64,000 bases of DNA from the NCBI GenBank assembly GCA_035041965.1, contig JAPYMA010001155.1:62001-126000 (forward strand), read 5' to 3'. Below are positions 23,139 to 35,998 of the stretch, one piece after another. A program made the position numbers and the translations under genes. Positions within the stretch are counted from its first letter, which is position 1; every line of letters begins with the position of its first letter. This DNA is from Anisakis pegreffii. Lineage: Eukaryota; Nematoda; Chromadorea; Rhabditida; Anisakidae. The notes beneath the pieces are model-generated. The model made no database searches. It worked only from the letters and a program-made list of their open reading frames with translations, and was not told the origin of the DNA.

Positions 23139-26100
23139 ACCTAGATACTCCAGTTTGTCGTACAAATGCATCACAGTTCGAAGCTATACTCATGTCAATT
23201 TCTGTTTATATCGACAGAAATTTATTGGAATAAACTTAGAAAGTCGTCTAAATCTCAAAAATCAGATTATGAGATAGATCGTATTTTCGGAAAACAAAAA
23301 TTCAACTTCTTTCACCATTCTCGTGAATTCTTGGTGCAGTCTAAAATCGAACGGATTTAACTGAACTTATTGAGAGTGGATGGAAGAATCCAGCCGTGTT
23401 CAAACCGTGAAGATGCTCAGAACATCTGAAAATATTTAATCTTCCGTGTGCTCATAATTAGCATTTTTCGTGATTCCGTGCCTTGGAATAAACGACTTTC
23501 CGACAAGAAAATGAGTTATATATCATTGGAGTTGTGCCTACTCGTTTGCGTGTTTCGTTATTTTTCATAGCAATCGAATGAGAGGTGTTGAATTCAAATG
23601 CTGGATTGTTTCGTGTTCATGTGATTGAGAAACACTGCTGTGAGATGTTTACGGTAAAAAGCATTCGACATTAACGAGCAAGCCATTCGAACGATGGTTT
23701 GACATGACACGAAGATAAGACGAAAGAATGTGGAAATATTTGAGCAGTGAGTCAAGATGAGTTTGTTTGGTTGACAGCATCGAAACTGAAAGACAAATAT
23801 TTGTGAAACAAAAGCAGCGAAACAATTTGTTTCACTTTCCTGTCACACCTACTCACCTCATTTCAACACTCTTGTTAAACGGCTAATAGATTAGTTCAAT
23901 GCCGTTAGTTCTTCAGCTCAACATGAATATTTTAGTTTGTTATAAGAATATTTCGCATTATCAATTTTGACAGATCAGTTCAAAATTAGGAATGTAAAAA
24001 TTTCGCCACATTAAATCGAGTCTCTCGGTCGACAGAAATGAAACGAATGATTCACAATCACAAAAATTCATGCTCAAAAATTTCAAAAACGTAACACTGG
24101 AATGCTCAGTGCAATCAGTTAATGCTTTATGTGTTCATGCATCACTTTCATTCACGCTCGTCCTGTTTTCGATTCATTTGGCTATCGTTTCAGAAATTTG
24201 TCATTCGCACGAAAATCGCGATAATTTTTTCGAACCTATTGATTGTGAAGAACTCTGAGCAGTAGCGAATCTCGTTACTATATTATTACCACTCACTATT
24301 CTAATTATCAAGTTATATTTTCCATTCTGAAGCAAAAAAATCGAGCGACGACAATGAGTGAATCATTTATGACATCTCTGAAGTAATACTTATTGATTTT
24401 GAATTATTTTGTCATTTGTTCGATTTTAACGAGTCTCTTCATAATTGATTCGTACAATGGAGTTGTGTGATTTTTGCAATTCGAATGGTGAATTTCGTTG
24501 TATTTGTTATTGTATTTTGTGCATGTGAATCACTTGAATCACTCTCCATTGATGACTGTACGATAATCCTGCGGAACAACAATGAACGTCGATTTTATGT
24601 TTGTGCTTGAATGAAATGAAAAGTAATGAAAGTATGCCTCGAGCATATCATCGCTCTAGTTCGTACACTATTTGATCATCACCTGCGACTGAACAATTCA
24701 CACAAATACGTAGAAGATGAAATGATAGAAATCTATGGAGAATTTGCACTCTTCTTAATCTGCCTAATTGTTATCTTATTGTTAGTGGATTGCCCACTAA
24801 TGAACGCAAACAACTCACCAGCTTATTTTTTCGATAACGATTTCCAATTGCATTTGTCAAAGTGCACAGTAATTACCTTTCCTGAAGATAGTTTTACCGT
24901 AAAACATCCCCGAAAACTTAAGTGTGCATTAGTCAAAAACCTAGTCATGCATAGATACACGCATATTACACACAGCTGAATTGATAAGCGAACGCAATGA
25001 ACGAAATGAATTTGCATAATTGCAATGAAAATTTGCATCCTCACAAGAACAACACCACAAATTTGAGCTGATTTCATCGATGAATACGTGCATGCGATTA
25101 CAAACAGTAGGCGTATTCTCATGCTTCTTTGTTCCTCTGAAAATGAATGATTCATTTATACGCTTAATTAATAGTCAATACATCCGTACAACAACCGTGT
25201 TGTTGAATGTAGTGAATAATTGTGTCCATTTATTTATTTGTTTGAGCTGTTTTGGCATAATGAATTCGGCATTTTGTTTTATCAGAATTTTCTTCTGATA
25301 TTATTCAATCAATCGTTTTCTATTGAATTGCATCGGGGAATCAAGTTGAAAGGAAATTCTTATGCTATTTGGTGTGTTTATTCGTTTCAGAGGTCTTAAG
25401 TCACAGTCACTTTCTTTCACATTCACATTTTTTCTATCGGATTTCTTCCTTTTGCAGTATGCTCATGTATAGTAGAAGTAGTAAACACCCATAAAGAAAC
25501 TCCCATCTCATATTAGGAAAAATTGTCGTCCTAATTGGAACATAATCCGCAAATTATTGCCTACTTTAAGAGAGGTTATTTTCTTTTACAGACTCCTGCA
25601 CACATTCACACTTTACGATCATCTTATTCACAATCAATTAAAATTAAATAGAAAAAGTACTTTCAGCGTTATCTATCACAGTATATGTACCAATTTTATG
25701 TTTTATGCCCTGATATGGCAAGCTCATTAAATGAAAAAATCATTCGTCAGATTGAAAACAATTGCTGATATGAATGCTTTTTCTTTTTGAAATGATTACA
25801 AATTTTTACGAGCATATATGGGTGTATGATACTTTAAGGTGGTTGGTTAATGTTGTGTTTTCTTTGGTTCCCGATTGGAAAGAAAATCGAAAAATCTCTC
25901 TGTTGGTAAACATTTTAGTATGACATTGACTCATTAACGTACGTGAGAATTTAGCAATCCAAATTTCGAAATTGCAACCCATTGGCATGATTTGCAGAGC
26001 CGTTTTGAAGTTCGATCTACTAATGATAGTAGAGTGAAGCAGAAAAATTATGCCATTATGATTTGAAAATGACCTCTTAAGAGTATCGAGAAATTAACAA

Positions 26101-26576
26101 CTCATTTGGAGGATAAGAACATGACGACCTGTATTGTGTATGGGAACTTTAAAGAAGAAGAAATGAAATCCGGGCAGGGAAACTTAAGGAAAAGTTCCGC
26201 TGAGCGAACGATGTAGATTAGCTGGAGAGTTTACATTACCTCTTTAGAGAAGTTCCGCTGGAGAATATGCATACGAACCCGATGCTTGCGGAGGGGCTGT
26301 GATATGTCGTCAAGTCCGTATAACACGATGACTTAATTGATGAGTTGTGCTCATACGGAAACTGCCTGAATTGGTATGATAAATCGGCGAACTTCAAAGT
26401 TACTTCTCAGATCGAATACCACCGATCTGCTGTCTGTTACATTCTTTGAATATTTGCGACAAAAGTTCAGCCATCCAAATTGCCGTTAATCTCAAAATCT
26501 CACAGCAAATTTTCGTCGTTCACTGAACGTCAGTCATCACCATACCACCGTTAGGCTAACATTCCACCCGTCGTTA

Positions 26577-26602
26577 GCTGCTGCTGCTGCTGCTGCTGCT
26601 GC
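26577..26602. repeat. (CTG)n microsatellite
   Basis: Nearly nine uninterrupted CTG/GCT units, 26 bp, in intergenic DNA and not in any supported reading frame. Confidence 0.95.
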
Positions 26603-26743
26603 GTTGTTTATATTATAACGAGTTACATAGACATATAAGCAGCCATTTCACACATTGCAATGCTTTACCACAAAATGATTCATCGTATGTTGACATATGC
26701 TACGATTTATGTTTTCATACCCGTAAACATACGTTCTTTTCAG

Positions 26744-26761
26744 ACGTACGTACGTACGTAC
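26744..26761. repeat. (ACGT)n microsatellite
   Basis: Four and a half ACGT units. The unit is its own reverse complement, so the whole run is a perfect palindrome. Confidence 0.95.
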
Positions 26762-28558
26762 ACATTCTGCAAAGTTTCACCTCGTTCCTCTGACGAATGA
26801 CGACGAACGCTTCAACAAATGAGATATTTTTTTGTTTGCTATTGTGCGCAGTCAGCCGGCGAACATTTTCCATTATTTGTAGTGGTTTTAGATAGGTACT
26901 CTTTTAATGGTTTATGCTTCGTTCGGAAAGTGATCAGTGATGAACGTTACCACTGAGTAATATATCACAAAAACGCATTCGTAAACATTTTTTGGCCTCT
27001 CATAACTTGAGGAGCCGAGCATCTCTTTTTGTTGTACGACGTCGTCGTTCATCCTCGTCGCCTATTTTCAGTTTTCGGTTCAGCACACAGAAGATATTCA
27101 TTCAACTCACTGATTGTGAATGTATGCATCGAGCGATTTGTTTGTGAGCTTACTCGATTTGTTTGCATTGTTTCTTTTTTACAGAAATAATTTTACAGAA
27201 ATCTTTGCTCAAAAATTTGGCATTCTTTTTCTTCGAATATTTGAACAATTTATTGTATCATCCCAAATATATAGCACTGAAAAGGTACCGATGAGGGAGA
27301 GTGTATTGGAGAGCGATGATCGAACTGGACGAGCAATGTGCGATTTGGCGGTAGCTGAGGGATAGGAGAGAATCTAACAGCGTGTACAGAACTGAGATTG
27401 AATAAATATTCGGGTTCACATGGTTTTTATATGAAAAAAGAAATTTTCAGTTGTAAATATTCCTGCATGTAATATCATCTGCAAATACCGCAATCCGCTT
27501 CAAAATTCATATATTAAAGATTACTGAAAGCAAATTAAGATTCTTGCGGATTTCAAAAGACCAAGCGAATGCTTTTATCATTACGTTGAAATTAATGCAT
27601 GCTGCAATTTCTCTTGCAATTTTCCTTGCGTGCAATCGTTAGTCATTAAAATGATTGAAAGATTTTGCGATATGGAACACAGCAAAAATCAACTGCAAGT
27701 CCTACCACAATAACAGCGTTACAATGAGAAAATGATCGTTCTCGAACGTGCAAAAGACTGACTTGCGAGTCTATAAAAAACTACTTTTGATAGGTCTTAT
27801 CATCCACTATTCCGTGGACAATCGTTATCGCTTTATGTGCAAAATTATGCGATTTTTTCTCAATCTTTGCTTCTTCCGAGCACCATTCACATCGAGCTCA
27901 TTCACAGAATGTACTTTATATCAACACTTCATTCACTGTCAACGATGAACGAAATTGCAGTGCTAGCATTTACATGCGTCTGATTAAATAGAGAATATCA
28001 CCTGGCAACAAACAATTTTCGATTGTTCAACAAAAATGATTGAACAACAATTATAACACGTCATTCCGAGTCATCATCTGCAAACCAATTTCTTGCGAGA
28101 TTAAGTTGCTTGGAATTGATAAAATTCGACTGTTTATGTGAGCAGCTCTCACGTCCTTCATCATCCTGTCACATCACGATATGCTTACTGACAGCAATGC
28201 TTACTCGTGGATTATTCGAACAATCGGAATGGACAAATTAAATCCAATCTTGGCATTCAATCGGTGACGAAAACCCATTGCGAAATAATCTGATAATAAT
28301 TCACAGATGAGATGTGGCTATCTGATGGAGATTGAAGCAATGCTCATCGTTGCAGTCGCTGTAAATTTTCATTTGCCTTTCATTGTAATAGAACCGCAGA
28401 GAATATGACTCTCAGTGAGTGCGCATTAATTGCAAGCATCATTTCACTGACCACTTAAGTTGAACAGTTAGTTGATTTGTAAGCATTTATCGCACTTCTC
28501 AAAAAACTCTTCTTTCTCAAAGTCAATTTTTCAAAAAAAAAACTCTTCTTCAATTTCT

Positions 28559-29216
28559 TCACGACAGCACTTCGAAACGGTTTAGCTCGAATGACTTCCA
28601 ACTAATGAATGTGCCATTGACGTGAAAATTAGCCGTCAAGAATTTATCATTCAACAACAACTGATTTTACCTCAACTGGCATCTGTTTCGTGCAAACAAC
28701 ATATTCAATTAGCTATCAGAATGCTGCAGTATTCCGTTATTATCAGTAATATTCGGATGTTATCAGCTTAAAAAACGTCAATATTTACGAACCGTATTAA
28801 TTTTCTTATCAAATAATATGCTACAGCACATCATCGTATTCATAGCCGGGCTTGTACACCTAGTTTACCTCATCGCTACAGCAAACAATAGCAAACTTAT
28901 GAACATTCACGTTGCAGTAGGGAGTGCTCGTTTCGTCTTCACGGCGAGATATTTGTTGCCTATGATCAAGAAAATAGAGACCTCCGTTCCCAATAATGAG
29001 AGATCTGTCATTTTGTGTCAACTTTTTTTCGAAGCCTTGAAATTTGATACATTCATCGCAATTGCCAGCCACTGTTAATCTTGCCGATTCCTTTTTCTTC
29101 ATTTTCATCGAGAAGAATATCAGCCAAACGAATACAGGAGTTGAGATGAAGAGGATAAGAACAGGAATGGGGATGAAATGAATGAAAACGAGTGGCCAAA
29201 TGATTGATGAGTTCAT
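28559..29216 (-). CDS. Possible small minus-strand gene, hydrophobic N-terminus, unknown function
   Basis: On the minus strand an open frame starts at ATG 29214-29216 and runs 116 codons to 28869. It ends GATGAG|GTAAAC, a phase 0 donor. A 208 bp intron ends AAAATCAG, and the second exon (28660 down to 28559) continues in frame for 33 codons to TGA. The peptide has an N-terminal hydrophobic stretch of about 35 residues (MNSSIIWPLVFIHF onward), then MKMKKK and a soluble region with several cysteines (PYCNVNVHKFAIVCC) and a WKSFELNRFE end. I recognise no domain. Phase agreement and amino-acid composition argue for a real gene, but the opposite strand is also partly open and earlier exons could exist above 29216. 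Confidence 0.35.
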
Positions 29217-30780
29217 CGAGGGAGAGTTAGGTCAGATTTATTAGTGAGTTAAAATTGAGGGAAAACACATGCGATACGTTGGCTGCATGCATTGTTCGAA
29301 CAGTTGAAAATGATGGATAACTAAGAGGGAAGGAGGTTTTTCTTTGTTTGAGAAAAATTGAGCAATTGTAGTTGTATGAAATGCTTGTGATTTACAACCA
29401 TGTGGGAGGTTTGTAATTGAATGAATCCAGACAAAATGTAATGAAAATTATTGAAATAATGAAACTGTAATACCCTGTTGTATCGGAGATGAGTTATATG
29501 TGATGATCGTTATCGATCGACTGAATTAATGAAATGAACAATTTTGGTATGGAATCGATTCAGCACAGTCATGTATGTGTATATTTCTACTTATGTGTGT
29601 GTGCATTCTATTGGTTTGTTTCCATGATGACGAACGATTGCGATGAAATCATGCATTCAGTATACATACCATGAAAGAACATACCCGTAACAAGCGATCG
29701 CTTTACATCGATGGATGGATGGTTCGTTGCACGTTTTTGTATTGAACACTTGAACTTTACAGGTTGTTTAATTGTCCTTGCTTGCTATGCGTATTTTCTG
29801 TATCGCTGATAATGTGAATGATGCACACGGCAAACGCAACAACACTATCAATACACCTCTTGAGCAGTAAACGTTATCATTGCTGTGCTATTGCTATTAT
29901 TATCATTCCTTGTAAATTTAATTTACAGGCAACTCTCAACGGTGTCACTATTGACTTGTGGTGATGCGTTTATCATTTTAAGAATGAACAATGAAGCTCT
30001 CATTGTTTTCTCTCCTATGTAATATCATTGATTATTATCAGTAGCACTAATAAATAGCATGATTATTGATGCTGAACTCTTGTTATAGCAAAATTGAACT
30101 GACAATGACTGAATACTGCTGCCACACCATTGTTGCTTCCATTCAAAATCAATTACTCAGCTGCCATCTGTTGTTCATTTTTTTGTACTTTTCTTCGCAA
30201 ACAATACATTTTCTTCAGTCGTTTCCATTAACGACTCTTCCTGCCTTCCACTTACGACGGATGATTTCAAATTTCATTCCATTATGAACATGCACATTTT
30301 CAGTGTATATTTTCGTCTTTATCTTGCCAGTCAGTGTCTGACCTTGATGAATTTTTAACGAATAATTCAAAACTACAATATGTTTTTTGTTCATCAGCAT
30401 CATCGTCATCATCAAAAATGTTTCCTTCGTTTCTCCAACACCTCTGCGTAAGAACTGGTCTGTTCTCCTCCTTATTAGTTATTGTTGTCTTCTGCTTGAA
30501 GTTTGTTTTTTGCGTCTTTCGACGATAACAATCTCATGAAGAATCTTTTCAAAATTTTGCTATTGGTTCATAACGCTTCACTGAAATATTATATATGTTA
30601 CTAATGACTTCCACTATTGATGAAGATATTCTTGAAAATTACACGTTGATTGGATTCGCTTGACTATTGTGTATGACGCCGAAGTGGAGAGAGCTTAATT
30701 GGTTAAGTGTCTTGTAATGTCTCGTGCTTGTGAAAGAATTATCACGTGATATCAAAGTAAAGTTGATAGATGATGAAACT

Positions 30781-30877
30781 GATGAAACTGGCTTAAGTTG
30801 ATAGATGGCTATAGTTGATAGATGAAACTGGCTTAAGTTGATAGATGGCTATAGTTGATAGATGAAACTGGCTTAAG
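30781..30877. repeat. 40 bp tandem repeat, 2.4 copies
   Basis: Positions 30781-30820 and 30821-30860 are identical over 40 bases and the first 17 bases recur at 30861-30877. The unit itself contains two copies of GTTGATAGATG, and a partial unit precedes it from about 30762. Perfect identity implies a recent expansion. Confidence 0.95.
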
Positions 30878-33800
30878 CCACTTTAATGGATCAGTTGCTA
30901 GGACGGGAAAGACTTCGAAACTATAATGATTCTGTCAATTGAGCTGAGGAACTTGTTGCATACGAGTTTCATGAACTTCGCTTAGGTTCAGTTGTGGAGT
31001 AAGTCGTTTAACAGAGTAAATGATGAATCGTTCAGGTATTTGACAAAATCGCTCCGAATGAGTATTATAAATAGCTATGTATTTTCAACTGAGCATATGC
31101 TAACATGAATGAATCGACTGGTTCCTGTGAATCTCAATCCGATTACATATTTACTTTTTCTGGCCGTCTAGATGTCGTTCTGATGATATCAATCTTTATG
31201 TTGAAGTAAAAAGTCACCTTGTCCAACTTCGCACTTCTTTTAGCCTCAGCTAATCGTATCACTACGTCATTTTTCATTATTCATCGAAAAGTCTTCAGTT
31301 CCGCTGATTATCTATGATTACGATATGAGTACTGCTAGTGATACCATTAATCAGCAAGCATATTGTTCGGTAACGAATAAAGTCCGTCTCAGTGTTTTAT
31401 TTGTTTCACTCAAATGCTATCATTAAAAATAATTTCATAAGTCATATGTTTACTTACCGCTCATTTTACTTAATCGCATCGCTGTATTCGGCTGTTTTTT
31501 TTGCTGTACGAATCAGATGCGATGAAAAGCTCGTCTGGTAAGATCGTTTTTCATATGCACTCGGGTTTAACTTACATACGTCTAAGCAGTGAACCGCAGC
31601 AGGTATTTGCTCAAGATTCATTACTCATTCTTTAATTTTTCAGCTCAGAACCGAGCAAAATACACATGCTCTTGATGATTTTCTTTCCGAAAAAATGAAG
31701 TATCGAATTGCGAAACTTTCTTCAGCTGCTGACTCATCAACTGCATCGTTGACGAATGCCAGTTCTGAGCACAGCTGACAGAAGACATTTGGAATCAGCT
31801 CGAAAAAGGATCATTTAAATTCATATTGACGTGCTCTTTTAGATCGATGATGGCACACTTTACGATTGGATTTAAGCACTATGAAATGGGAATATTCTTC
31901 CGATTGTTCCGCCGCATTTTACACGTTATTGATGATGTTTTCTGATTGAATCTGATTTCGTGACGACGTGTCTATTTATTTGATGTTCCATTTCATTGTC
32001 ACCATCTAATACGGAATTATTGTCGTGTTTGTGTGCCGAAGGATTCATCTTCGATGCTTTCGTTCTGTTGACTACATTGACTTTGCTTTCATCAAAGGAT
32101 TCATCAAAGTTCTATTGACTTTGCGCAACGGTTATGTTCTCAATAGTGATCGATGTGATCTTCTGCAACAAAAGTATCTTTATAGATGTTTTTAAAGCTG
32201 AATATCCACATTTATCGGGATTATTTTCTTTTATTCCCGGTTTTGAAGCATATCTCTGTTTATTAGCAAATCATTTGATGATTACGTATGGAATGAGAAC
32301 TCACAAGTTTGCTCTCAGCATAAGTTTTCTTCGAAGTTTATCGTTCTGTGATCAGCCAACTTCAAGTACCTCAACCGAAATTATCGTTCGTTTTGATTTC
32401 ATTCACACTCGTGATGTTTGGTGTTCAGCTTTATGAATGCATGATATTTACGCGAGTCGTGTGTATCAATAGGCTAGAATTTTCTGATGATTGTATCAAA
32501 GTATTCAATATAAGCCTATTATTGGGCTATTTGCATTTAGTTGAGCATGCATATCAATTTCCTGCGCCCGTACTTGTAACTTGCACGTTTCAACGACAGA
32601 CATTTTATAAAAGGGATATTTATAGGTGATCAAGCGTGTCGTATGTTTTGTTGAAGATACCAGTTGAACGATTCTCCAATCCATCGTTTCGCGAAACATT
32701 ACTATCATGTAGTTTGATCTAAGAACCTCATAAGTACTCTTACAGTAGAGAATTTCTCAAATTCCTGTTGATATGTATTGGAGAGTTCTTTGGGTGATTA
32801 CATCAAGATGGCGAAAGCAATCGATACACATGCTCCACCGAATTTCTTTCATGATTGTGAGATAGAAAAAGAGAAACCTGGTGAGGAATTCCGGAAACCT
32901 GCTGGTGAGGATGAACCTAACTTAGCTGAGGTCATTTTTCATTCTTTGAGTTGTTTTACTCGAACTCATTGATCAACTGCTGAGGTGCTCCATCAAGTGC
33001 AAAATTGTAATTGTAATGTGCGTAAAGTTTTGCTAACGTTTTAAATGATATCTTTGTGATTATTCACGAATTTATCTTTATTTTTTCCTCACGATCAGTT
33101 AAGAGTTCACGTTTCCTGAAAAACTGAAAGTATTGGCTAGTATCAAATCAAGTTCATCTTATCACTTCGGATAATGTTGGATAGTTTGCTTCATTCGGAA
33201 CGTTCTAATCACTCCAAACATGAAACGTTGCTGCACTCCTCATTAAACAGTGCCAACTGCTCTAAATTGCCCGTCAAATCCAAATGGTTTCGTCAGTTTT
33301 CAATTCTTTTTTTAAAACTTTCGTGACGTCTCTACAGTGAGTGATTTGTAAGCCGGGAAGTAAGAAATATAAAGGGATATCTGATCATTGAATGTGATTT
33401 TTTTGTTCGGTGTTCATTTTTGGTGCTGACGTCCGTTCTTAAAGAGTGGCTAATCAATCGCTATAAAACACAATTTTATTAGGGAATTTTATTGCGTATT
33501 TGAAAAAAAAAACAAACAAGAAATTCCGATTGCATCATCAAAGTAGATGTGTGTTCACTGCAGTCATTTACGGTTTCGAAATCACGATTATCAATTCATT
33601 TGTTTTTGCACATCTAGCATCGTTATGAATCTTTTCGTTGCATTGTGAAGTGTGTTTAACAAGCGATTTTTCAAGGAATTGAAATGGAATAGAGCAGGTT
33701 TCAAGCTTGAAAGCGTTGCATCTGCTCGAGAAATGTTCACCAACGAAATGTCCTTCGAGTTCAGGCATTCCAGAGATGCGTTGCGACCTGAAAAGTTCAA

Positions 33801-35933
33801 ACAATCATACTCGGTCAGGGAACGGTTTCCTCGGCTCTGATCTGTAAGCAGCGCACTCACTGTCAAATCCTTCCATACTGTTGGCTGACTGAGGAATGAA
33901 GTGTATCGGTTGGATGCTTATGATTTAACCTGTAGTGAAGGCATAGTGAAGACAGCATTTCCATAGGGTATTCATAAAGTTATGAATTTCAGTAGAATTC
34001 ATTCAAAAGGTCTCGTTAACATGACTGGTAATAAAAGGCATTCAGGCCCCAACATGTGACGACTGAACAACTGTGAAGGAACTCATAAACGGTGTTAATC
34101 GCAGCCTTTCTCTCTCTCTCGTAAATTGTGTTCTACGAACACCATGATGCGAGCACATAACTCGTTAATTCATAACGCTTCCACATGTCTAGATTATCGA
34201 GCAATTGAGGAAGTAAGCCTATGCTCTATCATCCCGGATAAGAGAGGATATCCAGAGATCCAAACATTTCACTGATCAGAGACAACCTCAAAAGATGCTG
34301 CTCAATGGAGGCGGCGGCGAATGAATTGAAAAATAATTCAGTGAGGTATTGTGTGTCGCATATGGGGAGGAACGTTAAAGAAATTGATTTTGAAGAGAAG
34401 CATTTGAGGGGAAGACGGCTGGTTGATTGAGCATAAAATTGAGGACATAATGAGAGTGTAATTTCGAGGAACGAAGAGTGAGTCAGTAAGGAACGAACAA
34501 GTAGATTATAAAAAGCCAGTCAAATGCACTTTATCCGACGAGTGTGCGTTGTATCATTTGCAGAACTCGTCTAATTGTGTGAGTGAGTGACTATATTTGC
34601 CAGTATTAAGGTTTTGTGTTTGAGCTTTTGTGCATTAATATCCATTTTAATGCTTTACTTGTATGCACAATATCGCTATGGTTTATAATGTCACTCGTAA
34701 AATTTACTTTACTTATATATCGCATTACTTATATATCTTCAATTCAGCAAGTACACTTTCTGTCCTTTTATCTTTGACACGACAATAACATCAACGAACT
34801 CGTATTGCGTTTGTTGATGCAGTTGAATCGAATCGCTCGTAATGTTCGCTGGCTTCATTGGGAGTTCGTCATTCGTTTTTCAGAACGCTTTTACCATTTT
34901 TATCAGTCGTTTGATTAGACTATTATCATGATTGTGTTATGTTTACGAGTCTGTGCTGTATATGCATCGTTCTCGCTGGCAATGATAATGCTATTAGCAT
35001 CATCGCGGTTTTCTGCTGAGATATGCTATTGAAATTAATATTGCGTTTAGTATAGATATGATATTCTTCGTTTCGTGGATATTTGGCTGCTCTAAACGCT
35101 TCTCTAATACTGTTCTCAATTCACAGCTAAACTTTATCGGAGATCAGTCTCAGCAATGATTCATATCAGCAATGTGGGAGGTTTCAGTGATAATTTGTCT
35201 GAAAACAATTGGAACTTACTGTCTCACATTAGACTCATTCCTGAGATTGGGTCATTCAAATGTTGATAGGTTATTCTTAAAGAAGCTGAGGTATGGAATA
35301 AGTTGCTAATTGTGAGTGGAAGAAGAACAAGGAGAATGAATAAGGCGATTTAATGTCATTTTATGGTTTGATTTTATGATTCTTAGTTGTTCTCATTTTT
35401 TTGTGTTGCAAAATGTTTTCGCTTGCGTCGTATTAAAGTTTCACTCTTATCAGTATGCGATTATATTCGAGTTAGTTATCAACGAGAAGTAGGATGCGAA
35501 ACATCTCAAGAATGTACTTTATACTTTATTATTATGATTATTGCTATCAATCACTTTATTAATATTTGTATACTTATTATTATTATTGTTATTATTACCA
35601 TTGGTAAACGCAACAAAAATGTCTTCGGTTACTTCTGTCAACCCGAATATTCCATTTGAGTATTTACATTCAGCAGAAGAAAAATGATCGAAATGCATAG
35701 TACTCTGTGCGAGTGTATTTTATTTCATTCAGAACACTCACGAGAATTTTGCAAATTTCATTTGAAGTGAAACGGTTTTACAATACATTGAATGGTTTTA
35801 TTGGCTGCCTTAAGATAGCGCAGTTTTGCTTAATTACACAGTTCATTTCATTATTTTGAGTGCTTCATTGCTATTGTTTTAGGCGTTATTGACGTTGCGT
35901 CATTTTTCTGTTCTCATCGTTTTCTGCATAATG

Positions 35934-35998
35934 TTTAAATAATTTTTTATTTATCATTTAAATAATTTTTTATTTATCATTTAAATAATTCTTTATCA
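35934..35998. repeat. 23 bp AT-rich tandem repeat, about 2.8 copies
   Basis: Unit TTTAAATAATTTTTTATTTA plus TCA at 35934-35956 and 35957-35979, followed by a third imperfect unit. It is intergenic. Confidence 0.9.

Larger units (their letters stand above)
23139..28558. other. Intergenic region, no supported gene
   Basis: About 5.4 kb of AT-rich DNA. It contains a CTG triplet run (26577-26602), an ACGT tetranucleotide run (26744-26761) and a few short open frames without recognisable domains. The region 26100-26450 is somewhat richer in GC but has no long frame. I saw no tRNA-like fold or rRNA. Confidence 0.5.

Noticed and set aside
27296..27365. Open stretch ending in TAG with charged residues
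   Set aside because: Open on both strands, no clear acceptor, and no similarity recognised.
31590..31604. 13 bp micro-exon between AAGCAG and GTATTT
   Set aside because: Too short to support, and no matching flanking exons were found.
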